This document shows, in pieces, positions 1 to 4,865 of a DNA stretch of 30,328 nucleotides. Every line of letters starts with the position of its first letter. Position 1 is the first letter of the stretch. Source of the stretch: a virus. The DNA is taken from the IMG/VR virus record IMGVR_UViG_3300034418_001037, positions 1 to 30,328 of that record; one strand, written 5' to 3'. The translations under genes and the position numbers were made by a program. Under the pieces are notes generated by a model. That model did no database searches. It was not told the origin of the DNA and saw only the letters and a program-made list of their open reading frames with translations.

Positions 1-395
1 CCGCCCTCTCACCCTTCCCGTAGGACGCCCCTCACCGTAGATCACAGTATACTACCGTAGAAGCACTGTGTCAAGAGGGTAGGTGCCCAAACTAGAACCA
101 TTTCTACGGTAATCATGGTTATAGCACCATTCCGCCGTGTTCTATGGTGTCATACGGCTAGGTCAGACGATTTCTCACATTTTACACTATGATAGCACCA
201 TAGACAGCGGTTGTCAATGGTTTTTGGGCAATCTAGAGTGGTTTTTTTACCATTTTCCACCGTGAGATATGGTGATCTCCGTGGTGTTAGGGCTGGTTTG
301 TTCACGGTTTACATTAGAAATACGGTGTAAACCATTGATTTTATTAGACTTTTTTGGTGGGGCCTGTTTGTATCTATATCATATCGCCTGTGCGT
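1..395. other. Gene-free region packed with inverted repeats
   Basis: No plausible coding frame on either strand. The region contains three direct CCGTAG copies (18-23, 35-40, 55-60), one inverted copy CTACGG (104-109), and a perfect 9-bp inverted pair ACCGTAGAA (54-62) and TTCTACGGT (102-110). A further 8-bp pair, CTATGGTG (143-150 region) and CACCATAG (196-203), spans about 45 bases. The palindromic array at 43-333 is listed separately. The composition is more GC-rich than the flanking genes. Possible roles are a replication origin, a partition-like or operator region, or a structured transcript. Confidence 0.6.
43..333. repeat. Array of palindromic units with CCGT/CGGT centres
   Basis: Four units have ACCAT and ATGGT arms, starting at 97 and 115, 126 and 144, 197 and 217, and 249 and 269. 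The start-to-start distance is 18 bp in the first two and 20 bp in the last two. Each has CGGT or CCGT near its centre. Unit 0 has CACAGT (43-48) and ACTGTG (65-70) around CCGTAG. The last unit has GGTTTACA (306-313) and TGTAAACC (326-333) around ACGG. The regular geometry suggests a family of binding sites or hairpins rather than chance. Confidence 0.55.
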
Positions 396-623
396 CTACA
401 CTTCCCCAACAGCACCATCCACTCTAGTTATATGCCAAGCTACTTCTAAAAGCACCAAATATGTGTAGAGTTTTTCACTCATTTCTATGCCTTCCCATAT
501 GTATAAGTCTTCTTCTGGATTAACACTTGTTGCGTATTTTAGTTTGTATTTGTTAACTGTGTGTTCTATATAATCATCTGTAGCACCGTCATAGCACACT
601 ATGTCAACCTTTATGACGTTCAT
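396..623 (-). CDS. Hypothetical small protein
   Basis: 75 residues, ATG after AAGGATATAGTC, overlapping the glycosyltransferase stop by 20 bases. It looks like a small alpha/beta protein (IKVDIVCYDGATDDYIEHTVNKYKLKYATS, SEKLYTYLVLLEVAWHITRV). The C-terminus is VDGAVGEV before TAG. No known family is apparent. It is the last gene before the gene-free repeat region at 1-395. Confidence 0.55.
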   Translation of the reverse strand: MNVIKVDIVCYDGATDDYIEHTVNKYKLKYATSVNPEEDLYIWEGIEMSEKLYTYLVLLEVAWHITRVDGAVGEV

Positions 624-1314
624 GACTATATCCTTGTTGCTTTCTTCTAGTTCCCTTTTTATGATCTAAGTGTGTGCCAAACATGTATTGTATTATATGT
701 CCTCCTGGCACCTTAGGTATTCCTTGTGCTATGTTGTTGAACTTCGCTCCTTGTTGTTCAAACTGCTGTCTTACACTGTCCCATATATAACTGTCATGCC
801 ATTCCTTTAACATGTATAGTTCGTCTGTGTCATATAGTCTTTGTATTTCTGTGAGGTATTCCTGTAGTTTTGCGTGTCTTAGGTTGAAAAGGAGAACGCC
901 TGTTTCTGAATGATAGTTGGGGCGTCCAAAGTAGTTGAGGAGTGCATCGTTGTCCCATAGGTTTTCATCAATCCACTGTTCTGTGATGTCTCTGAGGAAG
1001 TGTGTGTCTGCATCTATCCACAACAGTCTATCATACTCCTCAAACACATAGTCATCCACACATTGGCATATTGCATAGGGTTTGTAGCAGAAACGCACTG
1101 CATCATACTTAAAGTTAGTCTTGGGTCTATGTGTGTTTCTCTCAACAAATGCCTCTTGTAGTATGAGCTGTGTTGTTTTGGTTTCCAACAAATGTTCTGA
1201 ATACACTATTAGTGGGACCTTTAGATGTTGTTGTGCTGATTCAACAAACTGTTTGCCATACTGAGCATATTGTGCTTGCCCCATTGTGGTTATTGCCAGT
1301 GTCTTATTCGTCAT
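604..1314 (-). CDS. GT-A fold glycosyltransferase
   Basis: 236 residues, coupled to the methyltransferase by overlap. The metal-binding DXD motif is DAD (101-103) in LLWIDADTHFL. This is preceded by a nucleotide-sugar-binding N-terminus (LAITTMGQAQYAQYGKQFVESAQQHLKVPLIVYSE) and followed by HSETGVLLFN, which resembles the acceptor-side motif of GT8-like enzymes. The C-terminal HDSYIWDSV and HLDHKKG complete a normal-size domain. There is no signal peptide or membrane segment, so the enzyme acts in the cytoplasm. The likely role is sugar transfer onto phage DNA, a virion protein or a host glycan. The acceptor is unknown. Confidence 0.8.
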   Translation of the reverse strand: MTNKTLAITTMGQAQYAQYGKQFVESAQQHLKVPLIVYSEHLLETKTTQLILQEAFVERNTHRPKTNFKYDAVRFCYKPYAICQCVDDYVFEEYDRLLWIDADTHFLRDITEQWIDENLWDNDALLNYFGRPNYHSETGVLLFNLRHAKLQEYLTEIQRLYDTDELYMLKEWHDSYIWDSVRQQFEQQGAKFNNIAQGIPKVPGGHIIQYMFGTHLDHKKGTRRKQQGYSHERHKG

Positions 1315-1849
1315 CTGCGATTATCTTTCTTGAATATAGCACTGTTTCAAGTCTGCGTCTGTCACGCCATGTTTGCACTGTGTAGTTGTGTATGTCCCAG
1401 TCTTTTGAGAGTAGTTCTAACCACCAATCAGCTTCACGCACTGTAAGATGTGCATTTTCTCCTGTGGGAAATGTCTTTTGTGCAGGGTCTAGATCTATAA
1501 AGTGTATACTTGCGTTGCGAGTAATCCTTGCAAGACTCAGGCTGACGACAGGTAGTTCATGCTCTGGTATGTGTTCCAGCACATCACCTGAATAGGTATA
1601 GTCCCACATTCTATCAAAGTGTTCCTGGCGGTCATATGCCTCTATATAGGGGTCAAATCCTTCAATATATGCGTCTTTTCTCTGTTCTTGGAGCCATTGT
1701 ATAGTCCCACCTTTGCCACACCCAAAATCAAGCACACTGTAAGGGCCTTGTGGAATTACATCAAGTAGTAGTGGATATTGTTTGCCTATACCTGAGCTCT
1801 TTTTGTTGAAGTGTTTGTGAAAGTTGTATTTGTCGTGTTTTATAATCAT
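1304..1849 (-). CDS. Class I SAM-dependent methyltransferase
   Basis: 181 residues, ATG preceded by AAAGGAAAACACA. SAM-binding motif I is VLDFGCGKGG (39-48), motif II is EGFDP (63-67) and the post-motif segment is GDVLEHIPE (88-96), a typical small-molecule or sugar O/C-methyltransferase layout (Methyltransf_11/23 type). The C-terminal part (RDRRRLETVLYSRKIIADDE) is basic then acidic. It is not a DNA methylase of the DPPY type, because no such motif is present. It overlaps the glycosyltransferase start by 11 bases, so the two are probably coupled and could act on one substrate, for instance a sugar on phage DNA, a virion protein or host surface polymer. Confidence 0.82.
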   Translation of the reverse strand: MIIKHDKYNFHKHFNKKSSGIGKQYPLLLDVIPQGPYSVLDFGCGKGGTIQWLQEQRKDAYIEGFDPYIEAYDRQEHFDRMWDYTYSGDVLEHIPEHELPVVSLSLARITRNASIHFIDLDPAQKTFPTGENAHLTVREADWWLELLSKDWDIHNYTVQTWRDRRRLETVLYSRKIIADDE

Positions 1850-1860
1850 TGTGTTTTCCT

Positions 1861-2133
1861 TTAGGCATATGCCTTCATTGGGTCTATTTGTTCTTCGTAT
1901 TTAACTAGGTGTATTTTCAACCAATTTGCTTGTTTATCTGTGAGGTATCCACGCTCCATATACCAAGTGCCAATACCCATCATAGTTGCTAGAACATCAC
2001 CAGGTATTAGGTGTGTTTCTTGTAGATTCTGTAAGAACCAACCAGTAGTTCTAACTAGATAAAGATTAGAGGTGTGATTACCACGATTATATCTTAAATC
2101 CTCAAATACATCATCATATGTCAAATATGCCAT
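1861..2133 (-). CDS. Hypothetical protein, first gene of the left-end operon
   Basis: 90 residues, ATG preceded by the strong AAAAAGGAGTAAACAAA. The sequence contains TYDDVFEDLRYNRGNHTSNLYLVRTTGWFLQNL, an ALATMMGIGTWYMERGYLTDKQANWLKIHLVKYEEQI-like helical part, and ends MKAYA. The Y.TDKQ..WL segment resembles a common helix in small phage proteins that accompany replication or recombination genes, but I cannot name a family. It is separated from the RNA unit by a promoter and two hairpins. Confidence 0.6.
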   Translation of the reverse strand: MAYLTYDDVFEDLRYNRGNHTSNLYLVRTTGWFLQNLQETHLIPGDVLATMMGIGTWYMERGYLTDKQANWLKIHLVKYEEQIDPMKAYA

Positions 2134-2158
2134 TTTGTTTACTCCTTTTTATTACAAC

Positions 2159-2179
2159 ACACTTAACTTCGTTAAGTGT
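2159..2179. repeat. Hairpin in the leader of the 90-residue gene
   Basis: A perfect 9-bp inverted repeat, ACACTTAAC and GTTAAGTGT, with a 3-base loop (TTC on the plus strand). On the minus strand it ends about 9 bases before the AAAAAGGAG ribosome binding site. There is no T-tract, so it is not a normal terminator. It could stabilise the mRNA or be an operator. Confidence 0.5.
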
Positions 2180-2186
2180 ATTCGTG

Positions 2187-2226
2187 ATAATATATTCAGT
2201 TCGCTTTGCTCACTTTCATATATTAT
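2187..2226. repeat. Long imperfect palindrome
   Basis: ATAATATAT (2187-2195) pairs with ATATATTAT (2218-2226), with further AGT/ACT and GC/GC pairs inside, around a central TTT. The -10 box of the adjacent promoter lies at one end. It may be an operator or a leader hairpin. Confidence 0.45.
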
Positions 2227-2250
2227 ACACTCATATATGAAAACAAACAA
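2222..2250 (-). promoter_or_regulatory. Promoter for the 2133-396 operon
   Basis: On the minus strand -35 TTGTTT (2245-2250) and a perfect -10 TATAAT (2222-2227) are 17 bases apart. The nearest gene start downstream is at 2133. The -35 box is weak (3 of 6). It would serve the methyltransferase-glycosyltransferase operon independently of the RNA unit. Confidence 0.55.
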
Positions 2251-2271
2251 GAAATAAATTTTATATACTTC

Positions 2272-2491
2272 CTGTTGAAAGTCATACGACGGCTAATGTA
2301 GTTTCTGACACAAAAAAAATGTCTCACTACCTTAGCTCATCGTCGCTCTCAACAGAAAGGCGCTATCGCTCTTCCTGAGGCCCTATGCGGGCGACCCATT
2401 CCTGGGTTAACGACTCCTTGTATCCTTTAACTGAGATGTTTGACTATGTATAACTCAGACTCTTGCGAGCGGACCAGGCATACCACTGTTA
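2272..2491 (-). ncRNA. Candidate structured non-coding RNA, about 220 nt
   Basis: No gene fits here, and the 3' end of the 139-residue gene is immediately upstream. On the minus strand at least six helices can be drawn: CUC-GCAA-GAG (2461-2470), CUGAG/CUCAG (2431-2458), ACCCA-GGAA-UGGGU (2394-2407), GCCC/GGGC (2380-2392), a 7-bp stem CAGGAAG/CUUUCUG with an inner GC-GAUA-GC (2353-2377), and a long five-part hairpin (2272-2355) with stems of 7, 5, 5, 5 and 4 bp and a U-rich loop. Two loops are GNRA tetraloops only on the minus strand, which sets the strand. The outer stem of the last hairpin and the CAGGAAG stem share bases, so they may alternate. Base composition is visibly GC-richer than the neighbouring AT-rich DNA. 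The class is not identified. Confidence 0.6.
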
Positions 2492-2911
2492 TTATGCACC
2501 CCAAGGAGGAGATGCATCAGCGACAGATTCTTTAGCCGTCATATTGTAATCTGTTTTTTTGTTCTGTGTAATCACAGTAGGGTTCCTAAGTGCCTTGATT
2601 TTTTGTGCCTGGGATAATTTTCTTTGTTGCTTGTATTTTTGTGTGTTTAAGCCGTTGATTGTGATATTTTCTAATTTGTCTAGATGTTTCTGTTTAAGTT
2701 TCTTTTTTCTATGAAAACACCATTCCCAAAAACAAGCCCAACTTGCTTGATTGCTACGAGTGATATCGTTCCATAAATTATTTCTGATCTCAAGCAATAT
2801 TCTTAGATCATTAAATTCAGGATGTGTGAAGATATCTTTGGCTTTTACGCCATACTTTTTCTTGGCCCAATAGCCAATTAATTGTTCTTGTTCAAGTTCT
2901 TGGTAGTTCAT
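2492..2911 (-). CDS. Unknown basic protein, single gene under its own promoter
   Basis: 139 residues, ATG preceded by AAAGGCAGTATAAG. The N-terminal half looks folded and aromatic (EQLIGYWAKKKYGVKAKDIFTHPEF, LLEIRNNLWNDITRSNQASWACFWEWCFH). The C-terminal half is a long basic stretch (RKKKLKQKHLDKL, KYKQQRKLSQAQKIKALR) and ends acidic-neutral in ASPPWGA. There are six Trp, two Cys and many Lys. No known domain is evident; the basic half could bind RNA or DNA. It has its own promoter and is flanked by a terminator upstream and a structured non-coding region downstream, separate from the late operon. The gene might act with that RNA; this is only suggested by position. Confidence 0.6.
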   Translation of the reverse strand: MNYQELEQEQLIGYWAKKKYGVKAKDIFTHPEFNDLRILLEIRNNLWNDITRSNQASWACFWEWCFHRKKKLKQKHLDKLENITINGLNTQKYKQQRKLSQAQKIKALRNPTVITQNKKTDYNMTAKESVADASPPWGA

Positions 2912-2951
2912 CTTATACTGCCTTTGTTGTAATGATATTTATCAATATCTT

Positions 2952-2980
2952 ATAATAACACCAAATAAACTGAAAGTCAA
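2952..2980 (-). promoter_or_regulatory. Sigma-70 type promoter for the 139-residue gene
   Basis: On the minus strand -35 TTGACT (2975-2980) and -10 TATTAT (2952-2957) are exactly 17 bases apart, matching 5 of 6 consensus bases in each box. It begins 3 bases after the terminator's T-tract and ends about 40 bases before the ATG at 2911. The tandem terminator-promoter pair makes the downstream gene an independent transcription unit. Confidence 0.8.
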
Positions 2981-2983
2981 GCC

Positions 2984-3029
2984 AAAAAAAACTCCTCTAG
3001 CACAATTAGGAAGAGTAGCTAGAGGAGTT
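2984..3029 (-). terminator. Strong intrinsic terminator ending the late operon
   Basis: On the minus strand a perfect 12-bp stem (AACTCCTCTAGC, 3018-3029, with GCTAGAGGAGTT, 2990-3001) closes a 16-base loop. It is followed at once by an uninterrupted T-tract overlapping the last stem bases (eight A on the plus strand, 2984-2991). This is the textbook form for Rho-independent termination in the direction of the late genes. Confidence 0.9.
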
Positions 3030-3044
3030 ATAGGATCATACAAT

Positions 3045-3152
3045 ATGCCAGATAGTATAATGTTGTATGAATGTAGATACAGAAAATATGAACACCCCTA
3101 CGGAGTAATTAAATGGCAGTCTAAGAAACAAACGATAGGAAAGAACACTTAA
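3045..3152 (+). CDS. Possible small plus-strand ORF, 35 residues
   Basis: The only plus-strand frame in a gene gap that reads like protein. ATG at 3045 follows AGGA by 9 bases. The peptide includes SIMLYECRYRKYEHPYG and ends KNT before TAA. The same frame stays open upstream to at least 2912 through the terminator stem but has no ATG there. All other genes run the other way. Its Tyr/Lys/Arg-rich make-up is plausible for a phage peptide or an eroded gene, but a chance frame cannot be excluded. Confidence 0.25.
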   Translation: MPDSIMLYECRYRKYEHPYGVIKWQSKKQTIGKNT

Positions 3153-3167
3153 ACTGCATCTACACAG

Positions 3168-3467
3168 TTATTTATCCATTTCTCTTTTGAGAGTTGCTAA
3201 AACGGTTGCTTTTTCCTGACTTGTAAGTGTAAATTTGCCTGTTCTTGGATCCTGGTGTAGTCCACATGCTCTACACTTGTGAGTCCATAACGCAAAAGGA
3301 GTTGTTCTTTTAGAAATGTCTATCACACGCTGACAGTCTAGAATTTTGTCACAGTCTTCACACTGTGTGCCTGCATAGTCTATGCGTTCTAGCACAGGAC
3401 CTACTGCTTCTTCCATTTTTTTAGGAGGAGCATAGATCAATCTTTCTTTTACTTCTTCCCAGCTCAT
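3168..3467 (-). CDS. Small Cys-rich protein, probable zinc ribbon, last gene of the late operon
   Basis: 99 residues from the ATG at 3467, overlapping the previous stop as ATGA; an upstream in-frame ATG at 3533 would overlap the membrane gene by 70 bases and is rejected. A Cys cluster is visible: CEDCDKILDC, then KCRACGLHQDPRTGKF, giving two CxxC pairs plus one more Cys. This suggests a zinc ribbon. The N-terminus (SWEEVKERLIYAPPKKMEEAVGPVLERI) is helical. Similar late, small Cys-rich proteins may bind DNA or protein. It ends about 140 bases before the strong terminator at 2984-3029. Confidence 0.6.
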   Translation of the reverse strand: MSWEEVKERLIYAPPKKMEEAVGPVLERIDYAGTQCEDCDKILDCQRVIDISKRTTPFALWTHKCRACGLHQDPRTGKFTLTSQEKATVLATLKREMDK

Positions 3468-3637
3468 AGAACGGTTATTGCTACTGCTAATAAACTTGCA
3501 CTTGTGCTGAACACAATGCCTATCAGTGTCCAACGAGTGTATCGTTCAATGTGAGCAAGATGATTGTCTCTTATTAATTCTATGCTTTTTTCAATGCGTT
3601 CAAAGCGTTGATTGAGACTGTCTAGATCCATTTTCAT
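3464..3637 (-). CDS. Small membrane protein with coiled coil, holin/XhlA-like
   Basis: 57 residues from the ATG at 3637, which overlaps the fibre gene stop as TAATG and lies 10 bases after AGGAG. A frame open 33 bases further upstream would ignore this coupling. The N-terminal part is a short coiled coil (LDSLNQRFERIEKSIELIRDN), followed by a polar turn and one hydrophobic C-terminal segment (WTLIGIVFSTSASLLAVAITVL). XhlA-type and other small membrane-associated lysis proteins share this layout. It could be a holin, an antiholin or a membrane anchor. No endolysin is visible next to it. The function is inferred from topology only. Confidence 0.55.
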   Translation of the reverse strand: MKMDLDSLNQRFERIEKSIELIRDNHLAHIERYTRWTLIGIVFSTSASLLAVAITVL

Positions 3638-4056
3638 TACAATACCGCTCCTAGCTGAATTGCACGCCAATCATTGCCATCATATACAGCAATACAACCT
3701 ACGCCTGCTGAATCATCGCCACCGTCTGTGCAAAATGCTACATCGCCTGCTTGACTTGTGAGTGCATTTAGTTCTGCTGTGGTTCTACCACTTAATCTTA
3801 GAATATTTTGTATGTTTACAACGCCTGATGTAGGATTTAGAACCTGCACACCTGTTGCTGTGATCTGTGTGGGCATCTGTGTGCCTGACAGTTTGCCGCC
3901 TGAACTTAGTAGAGCTACGCCATTGGCCGCACCACCCTCACTTATAATTGTGTTTACTTTTTGAACTGCATCTAGTAAATCTTCTCTAGCAAGACTAGGA
4001 TCATCCGCGCCGCTGTCAAGATTTGCTGTGCTTATCTGTGTTGTTGGAAAAGCCAT
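3637..4056 (-). CDS. Short tail fibre-like virion protein
   Basis: 139 residues, ATG after AGAGAGGATGTT. The opening FPTTQISTANLDSGADDPSLAREDLLDAVQKVNTIISE is a recurring N-terminus of short marine phage fibre proteins. It is followed by a beta-rich C-terminal part with GDVAFCTDGGDDSAGVGCIAVYDGNDW, a typical knob-like end. There is one DSAG tetrapeptide. The stop overlaps the next gene as TAATG. A tail fibre function is inferred from similarity and context. Confidence 0.65.
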   Translation of the reverse strand: MAFPTTQISTANLDSGADDPSLAREDLLDAVQKVNTIISEGGAANGVALLSSGGKLSGTQMPTQITATGVQVLNPTSGVVNIQNILRLSGRTTAELNALTSQAGDVAFCTDGGDDSAGVGCIAVYDGNDWRAIQLGAVL

Positions 4057-4100
4057 AACATCCTCTCTTTCATATATTTAATCATAACCTTAAAAAACCC

Positions 4101-4862
4101 CTATCTAGTGCGTAAATTGCGCCCATCCATGTATTGTTCTGGTAGCACATTCATTGTCACATCAAATACAGCGTCTACCTTAGAACCTGCTGTGCTGATA
4201 AAAGTTATTTCAGGTGCTGTTCTTGTTTTACTTACTATTGCAGGGAATCCTGGTGCACTATCATCAATATATCCACTTGCAACATAGTCATCTTCTACAT
4301 ATGCACTTGCATGTGTAGTTATTTGCATTTGCAATACCTTAGATACTGTTCTTGGCATTGCAATTTGTCTAGCACTGCTAGACCCATTTAGTGTAGTGCT
4401 GTTAACATCATATTGAATTATTTCAAATCTGTTGCCACTTGCACTCCATTCAAAAGTTGAAATTTCAGGTAATCCTTCTGATGTAGGTGTCATTGTAATT
4501 TCTATTATTACAAATCTTGCATAGATAGCATCTATGTCTGTTTGATCTACTGTGTAAGACTGTGTGCTTTCTTCTCCTGCAAAATCACCAGTAGTAGAGT
4601 AATAAACTGTAAAACTTGGTGTGCCTACACATTCTATTGTCCAAACTAGATTAATCCATGCCGCTTCACCTAGATCAACTGGCACTGTTAGCCAATTAAA
4701 ACTGCTAGGCGCTGTTTGCCAACTTTTCCAATCATCCCAAGTTTGTATTTCATTGTCACCAGCACTGTCACCTGCACCTATGTCTGCCCAAGTTCCTGTG
4801 TTAGGTCCTACAATCTTTTCATTTAATCCGTCAAATAATCCTGTTGGTGTTGGTAATGCCAT
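4101..4862 (-). CDS. Tail fibre or tip-associated structural protein
   Basis: 253 residues, start ATG preceded by GGAGTAGAAC, 3 bases after the J-like stop. It is beta-rich, with a Trp-rich N-terminal half (TWDDWKSWQTAPSSFNWLTVP, AAWINLVWTIECVG). The C-terminal third contains YVEDDYVASGYIDDSAPGFPAI, similar to the 474-residue protein at 21109-22533. A DSAG tetrapeptide occurs in GAGDSAGDN. No catalytic motif, signal peptide or membrane helix is present. Most likely a receptor-binding or fibre-type protein attached to the tail tip. The gene is followed by a 44-base gap before the next one. Confidence 0.6.
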   Translation of the reverse strand: MALPTPTGLFDGLNEKIVGPNTGTWADIGAGDSAGDNEIQTWDDWKSWQTAPSSFNWLTVPVDLGEAAWINLVWTIECVGTPSFTVYYSTTGDFAGEESTQSYTVDQTDIDAIYARFVIIEITMTPTSEGLPEISTFEWSASGNRFEIIQYDVNSTTLNGSSSARQIAMPRTVSKVLQMQITTHASAYVEDDYVASGYIDDSAPGFPAIVSKTRTAPEITFISTAGSKVDAVFDVTMNVLPEQYMDGRNLRTR

Positions 4863-4865
4863 GTT

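Noticed and set aside
1-395. CRISPR array
   Set aside because: Repeats are short palindromic arms in alternating orientation with unequal spacing, not direct repeats of 24-37 bases with unique spacers.
2305-2325. U8 tract in the ncRNA region as a terminator
   Set aside because: The U-run is inside the loop of the hairpin (GACA/TGTC), not after a stem, so it does not fit an intrinsic terminator.
2272-2491. tRNA, tmRNA or group I intron as the identity of the structured region
   Set aside because: No T-loop or acceptor sequence, no tag frame and no recognisable P7/core pairing were found. The class therefore stays open.
3468-3533. Longer form of the Cys-rich protein
   Set aside because: It would overlap the membrane protein gene by 70 bases; the ATG at 3467 forms the ATGA overlap usual in this genome.
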